DNA from: CAMCHP01 sp036835325
GTDB lineage: Bacteria > Bacteroidota > Bacteroidia > Flavobacteriales_D > Sanyastnellaceae
Assembly (NCBI GenBank): GCA_036835325.1
Contig: DAITMF010000002.1
Location: 1 to 64,000 of the forward strand
Direction: 5' to 3'
DNA: 64,000 bases
Part shown: positions 41,574 through 51,939 of the stretch, piece after piece
Layout: each line of letters opens with the position of its first letter
Numbering within the stretch: position 1 is the stretch's first letter
The notes under the pieces: model-generated
Told to the model about the DNA's origin: nothing
Database searches by the model: none
Seen by the model: the letters and a program-made list of their open reading frames with translations, nothing else
Made by a program: the position numbers and the translations under genes

Positions 41574-44500
41574 TCATTCGCAGTTTGAACCGTACACCCC
41601 GAGGAAGAGTACAAGGTCAGACGTTGTAACAATTTGGTCGTTGTTGAGGTCGCAACCGCAATCTCCCACACAGCCCATATCTCCGAGCATCAAAGTAAAG
41701 TCGGTTGTGTTGATCAAGCCGTCGCTGTTGAAGTCGCCGTCGCAGCTTGCTGTCAAGTCACCGCCCAAATCAGCGAAAACAATGGTCTGCGTGAAGCTGG
41801 CGGTGAGCCCACCGCAGTCAGTGGCAGTCCAGACGCGTTCGATTTGGTACTGCGGACAGCAATCGAAGTCGAAGGCAAAATCACCTGAACCGTCAACGGC
41901 TTCGCCGTTGAATATGCCTTCATAGAAGAACCAACCGCCCATGCCGTAGTTAAGGTTTACGTTGTTGGCTCCTTCTCCCACTTGGAAACCGTAGAAGAGG
42001 TTTGAGGGTGCATGCGCAAGGTTCAGGTTTGAACCCTCGTAGTCGCCCCAACCAATCAGTTCACTTCCTTCGCTCATTACATAGTACAACCAATCAAGGT
42101 GTAGGTCGCCTGTAATGTTGCAATCGTCTTTAAACAAGGTCGGGAAGGGCTGGTTTGACCATGCATTCCAATCGAGTTTGTCTTCGAAGCTCGCAGTGAA
42201 TGACCATCCGGCATTGGGGTTGGTGGCACTTACCACACTTCCTGAAAGTACAGCCGTACCATCGGGGTATTCAGCCCAGTTGGCTTCAACGGTGGTGTAG
42301 TACTGGGTACCCATGCCCGCGAAATTGAACAGCACGAGGCTCCAAGGGGTTTGGTTGGTGCAAAGCAGACCGTTTTCAAACACTCCCGGTGTGAGTGCAG
42401 CGCAGAAAGCACTGCTGCCTGCCGGTGGGAAATTACCTGAGAAGCTTTCCTCAAATGAAACTTCAAGCTCACCTTCACACGCGTCAAAGGCAGTTACGTC
42501 GGCCGGAGCAGGTACATCTGCGGTGCAATCGAGAACGAGTTCTGCTTCAGGCAAGCCGCTCAAAACAGGTGCCTGTGTATCAACAGTGGTGATGATCTGA
42601 ACAGCGGTATTGCTGTTTCCACATGCATCTGTAGCCGTGAATGTGCGGGTAGTGGTGGGTAGCAAGCAATCGTTCAATACCGTTTCATCGTCATAGGTTA
42701 CGGTAAGCTCTGAGCAATTGTCAATTGCTTCTGCCAATTCAACGGCTGCCGTTTGTGGACATTCTACCACGAGGTTTTCGGGTACGAAGGTGAAAACCGG
42801 AGCCTCGCTGTCGCTTACGACGATGGTTTGCGTAGCAATGGCCGTATTTCCACAAGCGTCAATAGCAGTGTAGGTGCGGGTGAGTGTGTAGTTCGCTTCG
42901 CAGATGCCGTATTCGAAATCTTCTTCGATGTTGACTTCGAATTCGCTGCAATCATCTTCAACTTCGTAAGCAGCAGCGGGAATGTCATCGCCGCAGCTGA
43001 TTTCAGCGTTCGGCGCAATGAAGGTAAATTCGGGTGCTGTGTTGTCAACGACCTGAACGGTTTTCTGAAGTACGGTGGTATTCTCGCAGTAGTCGATTGC
43101 AGTCCATGTCCAAACCAAAGTGTACTCAGCTTCGCATTCACCTTCAATGATTTCTTCATTGAAGCTCAGGCTTACCGGACCATCGCAGTTGTCAACCGCC
43201 ACTACTTCCGGTACGCTAGGTACAGAAGAGCAATCAACGATTTCATCGTCGCCCGCGCCGAGAATGGTAGGAGGAGTGTTATCAATGATTTGAATGTACT
43301 GAACGGCTGTGGTTTGGTTCCCGCACGCGTCAGTGGCCTTCCAAGTGCGAACGAGCCATCCGAGGCAGCCGCCTGATTGCAATTGGTCAGTGTAGCTGAT
43401 CTCAACCTCGCTGCAATTGTCGGTGGCTTGAATGGTATAATCGTCAACCTCTTCACATGAAAGCACGATTTGGGTTGGGAATTCCTCAATTACAGGCGCC
43501 TCATCGTCGATGATGGTAATGGTTTGGATGTGTTCAGCAATGTTGTCACAATCGTCGATGGCAGTCCAAGTGCGGATGATTTGCACAAGGCATCCGTCCA
43601 CAATCGTCTCCTCGTTGAACGAATACGTGAGTTCATCGTCGCAGTTGTCAGTGGCGATGAGCTCAGGTGCTGCCGGCACATCTTCGTTGCAGTTGAGTTC
43701 GAAATCTTCGGGAGCATCAACGAATTCAGGTGCGGTAGTGTCGGTTACTGTGATTTCTTGTCCGAGGGTCGCGATGTTTCCGCATGTGTCTTCGGCAATC
43801 CAGCAACGGAGAATGGTGTACACACATTCGTCGGTTTCACCTTCGCACGAGAAGTTGCCATTGTCGGTGGTACCGTCAACGTAGTTTTGGTTAAAGAGGT
43901 CAAGACCTTGTGTAAGTTGTGCAGGAGAATACTCGGTTGAGCAACCGCCTATGACCTCGTTCGCTATTGCAACCACTTCTCCAACAGTCATTCCGGTAAA
44001 GATGCCCGTGTTGTAAATCAACTCTGCGATGCTCAAGTTGTTCGAGCTAAAGTTGGGGTCATTGGCATCGAAGCCCAAAGTGAGTGTGGCCGCAACGAGT
44101 TGGCCGGCAAAGGTGTTGCCGAAGTCGGCATCAATGCTGGCACCGTTTGGAAGTACCGATGGCTGTCCGCCTGATGGCAAGAACGCTTGCACCGCTGCAC
44201 TGCTTGTAAGGGTAAGGGTATTGTTGCAACCTATGGTTAAGCCGTTAGGGAAGGCCGCAGCAAAGTTGGCGTCGCGGTAGGTACCGGGGTTGTCGCCATT
44301 GGCTGATGAACCCCATCCACCTTGCGTTTGTGAACGGAAGCCTTCGCAGTTCTCCGTAGTGAAATTGAAGTCAATGACCGTTTCTTTTTGGGTTACGGTT
44401 ACCTCGCCACAGTTATCGGTCGCTTCGACTTGCACAGCAGGAAGAGGCTCGTTGCACTCAAGCGTGAGGTTTTCGAGCTGCGTAGTGAACACCGGAGCCG

Positions 44501-46133
44501 TTGTGTCTTGAATGGTAACGGTTTGGCCGAACGAGGTAGTGTTTCCGCAAGCATCGGTGGCACTCCATGAGCGGCTGATGAACTGAATGCAGCCGTCAAC
44601 CGCGATTGATGAGATGGCATTGATGCCTTCAATTGAGCAATTGTCTGACCATTCGGGTTCAAAGGTAGGTACCTCTTCGATGCACTGCACGGTGATGGCA
44701 GATTCGGGCATGTTGAGCAGCACAGGAGCTTCACTATCAGAAACAGTGTAACTCACCGTACAGGTTGTTTCGGCGTTGCCGTCAGAAATCGTGTAAATGT
44801 AGTTGAGGTTGGTAGGGTTCGATGGACAACCGTCGCCTTCAGATTGGGTGGTCATGCCAATGCTCACTGCCCCACACGAGTCAATGATTTCAATGGCATC
44901 ATTGCCCGGAGCAATGGCCTCATCGATGCAGCTTACCTCGCCGCCATTGGGGTTCGGACATTCAACTTCCAAAGAGCAGCACTCGCCAACATTGACTTGG
45001 AGTGGGTTGCTCACTTCGAAGCATCCTTCTTCGGGGTTGGCTGAAATGTCATCGATGTTTCCACCAACAAGCGGAAGCTCAATCACCCCATCGTACGAAA
45101 TGCCGTATACAAAGTACAGTGCAAGACCGAAATCTTCCGGAGTAAAATCACCGTTCACATCGTACGCCAAAATGGTTCCATCGCCTGATGTGAGCGCGAA
45201 GGTATAGTCGCTGTCAACAAGTGAGCTGGTATTGACCATAATGGTTTCGTTTTCACCAATGCAAGCGTTGTGGGTAGCAGTGCTTCCATCGTCGAAGGTG
45301 ATACCGATGTTGCCGGCTTGGCAAGTAAAGATTGAAAAGCTCTCGCCTTTGATGAATACACCAGAGTCAAGGATGCTGTCAGATGCGTCAGCGATGGCGA
45401 ATTTGAAGGTGTAGGTTTGACCGGGTACCACTTGAACTTGAGCAAAGAGCGTTACAGTAAAACCGTCGTATTCAATGGTTGTACCACCCAAGTTGTTAAC
45501 GTAAAGCGAAGAATAAGCCAGCGAAGTACACCCTGATGAACTGCCTTGAGAACCCGCAATACCAGGGTTTACAGTATTAATGGCGACCGGCAATGAAGTG
45601 CCGGGAATGAGCGCAACGTTCTGCGACGCATAGTTTCCTCCACTCGGGTTTGGGCCGCTGACAAAGAAACCGAAAACATCATTGAACGATGAGCACACGA
45701 ACTCAGGGTATTCTTCAGAGGCGAATACATATTGTACGCTGATCATTTCGGCGTTGGGTACGAAATCGAAAGAGAGCACACAAGCGTCTCTTAGGGGCTG
45801 AGAAATCAACGACTGCAGATCAGGATCAGAGCCATTGTTGGTGGTGAACGATGTATTTCCTGCTGTGTTCGGACCAATGGCGTTGGTGGCAAGCCCAGAG
45901 GTAAGCAACACGCCATTGTCGAGGCCAATGTTGGTGCTGTTACCCCCGGTGAACAAACCGGCACCGTTGTTGCCGCAGTTTAAGACAACATTCGAAATGG
46001 TGACACCACTCCCAAGAATGGAAGAGGCGAGCGCGTTACCATCGTTTGATGGAGACACGTTCAATTGGGCGTTCAGCGTCACAGAAGTGAGCAAGCAGAG
46101 TGCCGCTGCAAATGAAGTTACAAGCGTTTTCAT
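41574..46133 (-). CDS. Giant secreted protein: choice-of-anchor-L, HYR repeats, dockerin-like tail
   Basis: A 1519-residue exported protein. After the signal (ending TLNAQ) comes a choice-of-anchor-L domain (VLLTSGLATNAIGPN, YVFASEEYPEFVCSS). Residues about 390-1200 hold at least eight HYR-like Ig repeats, each opening with a D(T/S/N)xAP(V/E)F phrase and containing ATD(N)C and CG(N)xT. A roughly 200-residue unique domain follows, and the end has two EF-hand-like segments (DFNSDGLINTTDF and DLNNDQIVTTSDL). There is no T9SS tail. It is co-transcribed with a small secreted protein 24 nt upstream. A surface adhesin or matrix protein is likely; the role of the tail is open. Confidence 0.8.
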   Translation of the reverse strand: MKTLVTSFAAALCLLTSVTLNAQLNVSPSNDGNALASSILGSGVTISNVVLNCGNNGAGLFTGGNSTNIGLDNGVLLTSGLATNAIGPNTAGNTSFTTNNGSDPDLQSLISQPLRDACVLSFDFVPNAEMISVQYVFASEEYPEFVCSSFNDVFGFFVSGPNPSGGNYASQNVALIPGTSLPVAINTVNPGIAGSQGSSSGCTSLAYSSLYVNNLGGTTIEYDGFTVTLFAQVQVVPGQTYTFKFAIADASDSILDSGVFIKGESFSIFTCQAGNIGITFDDGSTATHNACIGENETIMVNTSSLVDSDYTFALTSGDGTILAYDVNGDFTPEDFGLALYFVYGISYDGVIELPLVGGNIDDISANPEEGCFEVSNPLQVNVGECCSLEVECPNPNGGEVSCIDEAIAPGNDAIEIIDSCGAVSIGMTTQSEGDGCPSNPTNLNYIYTISDGNAETTCTVSYTVSDSEAPVLLNMPESAITVQCIEEVPTFEPEWSDNCSIEGINAISSIAVDGCIQFISRSWSATDACGNTTSFGQTVTIQDTTAPVFTTQLENLTLECNEPLPAVQVEATDNCGEVTVTQKETVIDFNFTTENCEGFRSQTQGGWGSSANGDNPGTYRDANFAAAFPNGLTIGCNNTLTLTSSAAVQAFLPSGGQPSVLPNGASIDADFGNTFAGQLVAATLTLGFDANDPNFSSNNLSIAELIYNTGIFTGMTVGEVVAIANEVIGGCSTEYSPAQLTQGLDLFNQNYVDGTTDNGNFSCEGETDECVYTILRCWIAEDTCGNIATLGQEITVTDTTAPEFVDAPEDFELNCNEDVPAAPELIATDNCDDELTYSFNEETIVDGCLVQIIRTWTAIDDCDNIAEHIQTITIIDDEAPVIEEFPTQIVLSCEEVDDYTIQATDNCSEVEISYTDQLQSGGCLGWLVRTWKATDACGNQTTAVQYIQIIDNTPPTILGAGDDEIVDCSSVPSVPEVVAVDNCDGPVSLSFNEEIIEGECEAEYTLVWTWTAIDYCENTTVLQKTVQVVDNTAPEFTFIAPNAEISCGDDIPAAAYEVEDDCSEFEVNIEEDFEYGICEANYTLTRTYTAIDACGNTAIATQTIVVSDSEAPVFTFVPENLVVECPQTAAVELAEAIDNCSELTVTYDDETVLNDCLLPTTTRTFTATDACGNSNTAVQIITTVDTQAPVLSGLPEAELVLDCTADVPAPADVTAFDACEGELEVSFEESFSGNFPPAGSSAFCAALTPGVFENGLLCTNQTPWSLVLFNFAGMGTQYYTTVEANWAEYPDGTAVLSGSVVSATNPNAGWSFTASFEDKLDWNAWSNQPFPTLFKDDCNITGDLHLDWLYYVMSEGSELIGWGDYEGSNLNLAHAPSNLFYGFQVGEGANNVNLNYGMGGWFFYEGIFNGEAVDGSGDFAFDFDCCPQYQIERVWTATDCGGLTASFTQTIVFADLGGDLTASCDGDFNSDGLINTTDFTLMLGDMGCVGDCGCDLNNDQIVTTSDLVLFLGVYGSNCE

Positions 46134-46157
46134 AGTAAGTTTGGTCGAAAGGTTGTT

Positions 46158-46559
46158 TTATTGACGAATTGGTCGTGCCTCGCAGCATTCACGAAGGGCT
46201 TCGTTCCACTGTTCTACAGTCCAATTGTTGCGGTTCTTCAGACGAAGCATCAAACGGCCTTCCATGGTCTCGGGGTTCACCCGGATCAAAAAAGTATCGT
46301 TGTTCAAGGCGTCAAAAAACTGAAACAATTGAGCCTCTGACTCAAAGGCGAATTGACTGGCGTCAAACCCATAAGTGTCGGCCAAAGCCTGGTCTGCTGG
46401 TAACGAGAGTACGCCTTCATTGTTCAGTGTGGCAACAGGAAGAGACTGTGCATCGACTGTAAGTCCAAAAAGCATAAACACCACCATGAAGAGAAACCCC
46501 AAATACGCACCAAGCATACCTGAATGTTCCTCACGAGAGAGTGTAAGTGAACGAGCCAT
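46158..46559 (-). CDS. Small secreted protein, 133 aa, partner of the giant adhesin
   Basis: No family is recognised. The N-terminus has a hydrophobic export signal (MLGAYLGFLFMVVFMLFGLT, ending VDAQ) behind a 14-residue basic/acidic lead; a second possible start is the ATG at 46517. The mature part is about 95 residues, acidic, with two adjacent Cys near the end (ECCEARP). It has a full promoter and is 24 nt upstream of the 1519-residue gene, so it may be a chaperone, sorting aid or matrix partner of that protein. This is inference from position only. Confidence 0.62.
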   Translation of the reverse strand: MARSLTLSREEHSGMLGAYLGFLFMVVFMLFGLTVDAQSLPVATLNNEGVLSLPADQALADTYGFDASQFAFESEAQLFQFFDALNNDTFLIRVNPETMEGRLMLRLKNRNNWTVEQWNEALRECCEARPIRQ

Positions 46560-46586
46560 AAGTTGAGAGTTTTGTTTTTAGCACAC

Positions 46587-46616
46587 CAAAGGTATGAAAT
46601 TTAGATGAATCTACAA
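46587..46616 (-). promoter_or_regulatory. Promoter TTG-N19-TACCTTTG
   Basis: On the minus strand, TTG (46614-46616) and TACCTTTG (46587-46594) are 19 nt apart, an excellent match to the Bacteroidota consensus. It drives the small secreted protein and the 1519-residue gene. Confidence 0.7.
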
Positions 46617-46711
46617 TTTGTTTCGACGAATTAACTTATAGAGCCGATTGAAGTGATCCTTTAAGGCGGGTGGCACGGTATTTGTTGAAATCTTAATGGA
46701 GAATCCAGCGC

Positions 46712-46739
46712 TTGGTGGGGCACTTTGGCCGCACTTTTG
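46712..46739 (+). promoter_or_regulatory. Weak promoter TTG-N17-CACTTTTG
   Basis: TTG (46712-46714) and CACTTTTG (46732-46739; one base off TAnnTTTG) lie upstream of the ATG at 46790. This placement excludes the in-frame start at 46712. Confidence 0.4.
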
Positions 46740-46789
46740 CGTTACTTCGAATAGCGCTACGCACGTTATCTCGGCAAAACACTGTGTAC

Positions 46790-49700
46790 ATGACACCTTT
46801 TTCTTCAGTTATTCGCTGGTTTGTAGTGTTCTCGTCTTTCTTTCTGGTCAATGCCCTTTATGCCCAAAAGAACAAGCCGTTTTCAGAAATCCCTGAAGAA
46901 TTCGTGAAAGAGCTGGCTGATTTCATGGCCGCCTCGAAAAAAGAGGGCAAAAAGTTCGTTGAGAAAGATTTTGCCGAGGTTTACCTTGCCGGTGCGATAA
47001 CACCCGACATGAAACTTGAAGTGGTGCGCTCATGCAACCGCATGCGCGACGGTAAATTACGGGCGTATCCGGAAATGGAGAGCTACCTCATGGCCGTAAT
47101 GAACTTCCCAACCACCCGTAAAACAGAACAATTCTTTAAAGAATGGAACGCTCTAATCTTCAAAATAGCTGAAGACCGAAAGTTTAAGAAGTACACCGCC
47201 GACTTTTTGGCCAGCTCAGCCACCCTGTTTGAGCGTCAGGTATTTTTCTCATCGGGTTCTGTGGAATGGAAACTTTCGAGCCAGAACTATACGTTCGCCT
47301 TCGATTCAGTGCCAACGCTGATCTTTCCGCAAGGCAATCTTATTGCGTATGCCAAGGGCGATAGTTCGCGCATCTTGAACACCTCCGGTGTTTATGACTA
47401 CACGGCTGAGCGCTGGAAAGGAGGGAAGGGACGTGTCAATTGGGACCGTGCCGATTTCAATCCTGAAACTACCTACGCCGAGTTCGATGGCTACGAAATC
47501 CGCATTAAAGGATCTGCCTACATAGTTGATAGTGTGCTTTTCCACAACGAGTACTTTACTAAGCCGCTTTTGGGTCAACTTAACGAGAAGGTTTTGGCGC
47601 CCCGCACCGGAGGTGATGCCAATTACCCGCGCTTTGAATCGTACGACAAACGCCTTCAAATCAAGAACATTTTTGATGGAGTCGACTTTGACGGCGGTTT
47701 CACCATGCGCGGGAACCGCTTGGCGGCCACCGGCACAAGCGAAGACCTCGCCCAACTCGTTTTTTACCGCGAAGGCAAGCCCTTTCTCACCGTGCGTTCG
47801 CTTGAGTTCATCATCCGTCCTGAACGCATCGCTTCTGCACATGCGTCAATCATGTTCGACTTTGATACCGATTCCATCCATCACCCTGACGTGTCAATGA
47901 AGTTCGATACCCGTGTACGCGAACTCGCTTTGCTGCGCGGTGAAGAAGGCTTTCAAAAGGCGCCTTTCAGCAACACCTACCACCAGGTCGACATGACCGC
48001 TGAGGCACTCTATTGGAAAATCGACCAGCCGCTGATCGAGTTCGGGGGTGTAGCAGGCTCAACCCAAAACTCGGCCACCTTCGAATCACGTACCTATTAC
48101 AACCGCGATCGCTACCAATCGATGATGGGCTTGGGGCTCATCCATCCCCTGATTCAAATACGCGACTACATGCGAAAGTCAGGCCGCGATGAATTCTCGC
48201 TGTACGATTACATGGGCCACATAAAAATGAACCGCGAACAATGCATCGTTCAGTTGATTAACCTCACAAATGGTGGCTTTGTGACCTACGATGAGAATGC
48301 AGAGTGGATTCGCGTCACCGAGAAAACCCTTCAATACATTGAAAACTCAGCCGGTAAACGCGACTACGACGTGTTAATGTTCGCAAGTTCTACCGGTTCA
48401 TCGCAAAACGCTCGACTCAGTCTTATTGACACCACCATGGCCATTCGCGGTGTGCAGCGCATCGTTTTGAGCGATTCTCAGCTGGTGAGCATCCTTCCGA
48501 CCAATGAAGAGGTTTTTTTGAAGAAGAACCGCAATTTTAAGTTTGGAGGACGTGTACAGGCGGGTAACTTCGAGTTCATTGGTCGGGAGTACTTCTTCAA
48601 TTACGACGAGTTCAAAATCGACCTCATTACGGTTGACAGCTGCCGCATTTTCGTTGAAAAGCCCGGAACAGCCAAAGACATGTACGGTCGGGGTGAAATG
48701 ACCAAGGTGAAAAACGTGCTTGAGAACATTTCAGGCGACCTGCGCATTGATTCACCCACAAACAAAGCCGGGACACAAAGCGCAGTGTATCCGCAATACC
48801 CAATTTTTAACTCAAAGAAAGACGCTTATGTCTATTACGACAACAGCCGAATTCAAAAAGGAGCCTACAAGCGCGACGATTTCTACTACCAAGTAAAGCC
48901 CTTCTCGCTCGATAGCCTCGACAACTTTACACGCGATCAACTCGTATTTGAAGGTACATTGGTGTCAGCGGGGATATTCCCCGACATTAATGAACCGTTG
49001 CGGTTGATGGATGACAATGCGCTCGGCTTTAACGTCGATACAAAATCGGGTGGCCTGCCGATGTACGGTGGCAAGGCGACCTTTGTTAGTGAGGTCACGC
49101 TCAATTACACCGGTTTACAGGGTGATGGTACATTGAAGTACCTCACATCCACCTCTGAAGCTGAACAATTCATCTTCTTGCCGAAGCTGACAACAGGACG
49201 AACCACTGCATTTGCCAACGAAGAACGGCGCGGAAGTCCGGAGGTGCCCAAAGTGCGCGCAAGTGCCGTTGACATCGCGTTCAACCCGGTTGTTGATCAG
49301 CTTGAAGCAAAAACCGTTCAAGAGAAAATGGAGTTCTTCGAAAACGAAGCTCAGCTTACTGGAGCGCTCCAACTTAAGCCATCAGGCATGACCGGGAATG
49401 GCGACATGTTCTTTTCCGGTGCAACCCTCGGTTCAGAATTCTTCCGGTATTCAGCACGTATGATCGATGCCGATACCGCCAATTTCAAGCTGAACGAAGA
49501 AGGACTTGAAAACCTTGCCTTCAAAACCGATAACGTGAAGGCCAACATCGACTTTGACAAACGCGTGGGCGATTTCAAATCGAACGACGGTGAAACCAAA
49601 ATTGAGTTCCCCGCCAACATGTACATCTGCTTCATGGACCAGTTCAAATGGTTCATGGACAAGAACGAAATGGAGCTTAGCTCAAACCGCAAGGTTACGG

Positions 49701-51268
49701 ATGACTTCGTGATTGATACCGACGAAGATGCTGCACGAAGCAATTTTTACTCCATCAACGAGCTGCAAGATTCGCTCAATTTCTTGTCGTCAAAGGCCGT
49801 GTACGATGTGAAACGGTCGCTGATCACCTGTCAGAAAATCGGTCACATCACGGTGGCCGACTCACGCGTTCTTCCCGATAGCGGCATTGTGCGCATTCGC
49901 AAACGAGCGGCCATGGACCCGCTGACCAATGCCACCATTATTTCAAACTATGTTACCCAATACCACCGCATTTTCGATGCCGATTTGACCATCAGCGGTC
50001 GAAAACGCTACGAAGGAAATGGTAAATACGTCTTTGCAGATGAAAGCAAACGCGAGCAAATCATCACCATTGACAATTTCCAACTTGATACCACCCTTCA
50101 AACCATCGCACGGGGTGCAATACGTGAAGCAGACCAGTTCATGCTGAGTCCGTTCTTCGCATATCAAGGTGACTTCAAAATCGCAGCAAACCGTCAGCAC
50201 CTTGAATTCACCGGTGGCACTCAACTATCACACGGATGCGAAACCGTTGAGCGCAGTTGGGTGCGCTTCAGTTCGGTGGTCGATCCGAACGACATCTTTA
50301 TCCCCATTGACACCAACTTGCGAAGCTTGGGCATGGTGGTGCTTGGTGCCGGGTTGCAAATGTCGAACGATGCACCACTTGATTTGTACGGTGCGTTCTT
50401 CTCGCCCAAAGTTGACCGCAAAGACATTGCCATCATTGAGCCCAACGGATACCTCTACTTTGATAAGGCTGCTCGGGCGTACAAGGTGGGTAGCAAAGAG
50501 AAAATCAGGCAGCCCAAACTTCCCGGCAACTTGGTTGCGATGAACGTAGACGATTGCGTCATCAAAGCCGATGGTAAGATCGACTACAAGGTCAATCTAG
50601 GTCACATCAAAATGAACTCAATCGGCGACTACACCCACGACCTTCAAAGCAGAGAAAGCCTTATTCAAGGCGCAATTTCGTTTGACTTCTTCTTCGATGA
50701 TGCAGTGAGCAAGTACATCGCTGAACAGCTCGAAAAGTGGCCCGGATTGCAATCGGTTGACATCAGTAAAACCAGCTACGAAAAGTCGATTCGTGAAATC
50801 GTTGGGCTGGAAGAATCTGACAAGATCATCTCTGAACTCGCCCTTTCGGGTCAGCTCAAGCGCTTGCCGGCCGCAATGCAAACAACCTTCTATTTTGCTG
50901 ATGTGAAGTTCATTTGGGACCCCGTCGAAGAATCGTTTGTGTCAACAGGGCCGCTCGGAATCGCTTCAATGGGCAAGAAGCAAATTTTCAGGTACGTCAA
51001 AGGCAAAATTGAATTTGCCCGTACCCGAAGCGCTGATATAATGCGCATCTACATCCACTTTGATGATACCAACTGGATTTTCATGGACTACAAACTGGGC
51101 ATCATGAACATCAGTACAAGCGACAAAGCATTGGGTGAAGTGGTGAACAACCTGAAAGACGACAAGCGAAAGATCAAAGACGAGGAAGGCAACAAGTTTA
51201 CCTACCAAATGCAGGCAACAAAGAAGAAACGCGACGACTTTATCGAACGTTTCAACGACCTCGACTGA
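46790..51268 (+). CDS. Exported 1492-residue protein of unknown function
   Basis: The chosen ATG at 46790 begins a signal peptide (MTPFSSVIRWFVVFSSFFLV, ending NALYAQ). An alpha-helical first part (residues about 25-130) is followed by more than 1300 residues of short beta-strands with recurring phrases such as FDGVDFDGGFTMRGN, GNGDMFFSGA and GDFKIAANRQHLEFTGG. This pattern resembles long beta-jellyroll or bridge-type proteins (LptD/AsmA-like), but I cannot place it in a family. The lysine-rich end (KDDKRKIKDEEG, ATKKKRDDF) has no T9SS tail and no terminal aromatic. It is a single-gene unit. I infer a large periplasmic or outer-membrane protein. Confidence 0.7.
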   Translation: MTPFSSVIRWFVVFSSFFLVNALYAQKNKPFSEIPEEFVKELADFMAASKKEGKKFVEKDFAEVYLAGAITPDMKLEVVRSCNRMRDGKLRAYPEMESYLMAVMNFPTTRKTEQFFKEWNALIFKIAEDRKFKKYTADFLASSATLFERQVFFSSGSVEWKLSSQNYTFAFDSVPTLIFPQGNLIAYAKGDSSRILNTSGVYDYTAERWKGGKGRVNWDRADFNPETTYAEFDGYEIRIKGSAYIVDSVLFHNEYFTKPLLGQLNEKVLAPRTGGDANYPRFESYDKRLQIKNIFDGVDFDGGFTMRGNRLAATGTSEDLAQLVFYREGKPFLTVRSLEFIIRPERIASAHASIMFDFDTDSIHHPDVSMKFDTRVRELALLRGEEGFQKAPFSNTYHQVDMTAEALYWKIDQPLIEFGGVAGSTQNSATFESRTYYNRDRYQSMMGLGLIHPLIQIRDYMRKSGRDEFSLYDYMGHIKMNREQCIVQLINLTNGGFVTYDENAEWIRVTEKTLQYIENSAGKRDYDVLMFASSTGSSQNARLSLIDTTMAIRGVQRIVLSDSQLVSILPTNEEVFLKKNRNFKFGGRVQAGNFEFIGREYFFNYDEFKIDLITVDSCRIFVEKPGTAKDMYGRGEMTKVKNVLENISGDLRIDSPTNKAGTQSAVYPQYPIFNSKKDAYVYYDNSRIQKGAYKRDDFYYQVKPFSLDSLDNFTRDQLVFEGTLVSAGIFPDINEPLRLMDDNALGFNVDTKSGGLPMYGGKATFVSEVTLNYTGLQGDGTLKYLTSTSEAEQFIFLPKLTTGRTTAFANEERRGSPEVPKVRASAVDIAFNPVVDQLEAKTVQEKMEFFENEAQLTGALQLKPSGMTGNGDMFFSGATLGSEFFRYSARMIDADTANFKLNEEGLENLAFKTDNVKANIDFDKRVGDFKSNDGETKIEFPANMYICFMDQFKWFMDKNEMELSSNRKVTDDFVIDTDEDAARSNFYSINELQDSLNFLSSKAVYDVKRSLITCQKIGHITVADSRVLPDSGIVRIRKRAAMDPLTNATIISNYVTQYHRIFDADLTISGRKRYEGNGKYVFADESKREQIITIDNFQLDTTLQTIARGAIREADQFMLSPFFAYQGDFKIAANRQHLEFTGGTQLSHGCETVERSWVRFSSVVDPNDIFIPIDTNLRSLGMVVLGAGLQMSNDAPLDLYGAFFSPKVDRKDIAIIEPNGYLYFDKAARAYKVGSKEKIRQPKLPGNLVAMNVDDCVIKADGKIDYKVNLGHIKMNSIGDYTHDLQSRESLIQGAISFDFFFDDAVSKYIAEQLEKWPGLQSVDISKTSYEKSIREIVGLEESDKIISELALSGQLKRLPAAMQTTFYFADVKFIWDPVEESFVSTGPLGIASMGKKQIFRYVKGKIEFARTRSADIMRIYIHFDDTNWIFMDYKLGIMNISTSDKALGEVVNNLKDDKRKIKDEEGNKFTYQMQATKKKRDDFIERFNDLD

Positions 51269-51437
51269 TTTTGGAGCGGGCTGCCGGTGCTCATCCACCC
51301 ATAAAAGAAAACGTAAAATTGACGATGGTCATTGCATTTTCTGTGTGGTTTTGGCGATCTTGCGACCGAGTATACTGCACGTGTGCAGGGCGGATCCCGA
51401 AAAGCCAACGAGTAGGGAATAGTGAAACTTAAATACT

Positions 51438-51848
51438 ATGGCGAACTACAAAATCGAAGAAATCGAGGGCATTGGTCCTGTTTTCGGCGAAAAACTTCGT
51501 GGAGCAGGTGTAAACAGCACTGATAAACTGCTCGAGGCGACCAAAACCAAGAAGCAGCGCACGGCACTAGCCGACGAAACCGGAATTCCGGAATCGAGGG
51601 TGCTTCGCTTTGCAAACATGGCTGACCTTTTCCGTATCCACGGTGTAGGCCAGGAATACGCTGACCTTCTCGAAGCAGCCGGCGTAGATACTGTGCCCGA
51701 ATTGGCCCAGCGCAATGCTGCAAACCTCACTGCGAAAATGGAAGAGGTGAACGCTGAGAAAAACCTCTCACGTCGCACACCCTCTGTGACCGAAGTTGAA
51801 AAATGGGTAGCAGAAGCCAAAACGCTGCCACGCGCACTTGAGTACTAA
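51438..51848 (+). CDS. DUF4332 helix-hairpin-helix protein
   Basis: A 136-residue soluble protein with two helix-hairpin-helix-like halves: IEEIEGIGPVFGEKLRGAGV and, later, LFRIHGVGQEYADLLEAAGV. This matches DUF4332. HhH motifs often bind DNA backbone, but this family has no assigned reaction. It is monocistronic with a terminator 20 nt after the stop. The base composition equals its neighbours. Confidence 0.82.
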   Translation: MANYKIEEIEGIGPVFGEKLRGAGVNSTDKLLEATKTKKQRTALADETGIPESRVLRFANMADLFRIHGVGQEYADLLEAAGVDTVPELAQRNAANLTAKMEEVNAEKNLSRRTPSVTEVEKWVAEAKTLPRALEY

Positions 51849-51866
51849 GCTCACCCGAACGTGTTT

Positions 51867-51903
51867 AAAAGCCCGTTGAATTAAAATTCAGCGGGCTTTT
51901 TTC
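51867..51903 (+). terminator. Rho-independent terminator
   Basis: A long stem (AAAAGCCCG then TGAAT paired with ATTCA then CGGGCTTTT) with a T-run follows the DUF4332 gene. A GGATGGATG motif begins 5 nt later. Confidence 0.85.
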
Positions 51904-51939
51904 GTTTGGATGGATGACCACTGCCTTGACTGAACTGAC

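Noticed and set aside
51375..51388. Palindrome CTGCAC-GT-GTGCAG before the DUF4332 gene as operator
   Set aside because: Only 6 bp per arm and no promoter box around it; not enough support.
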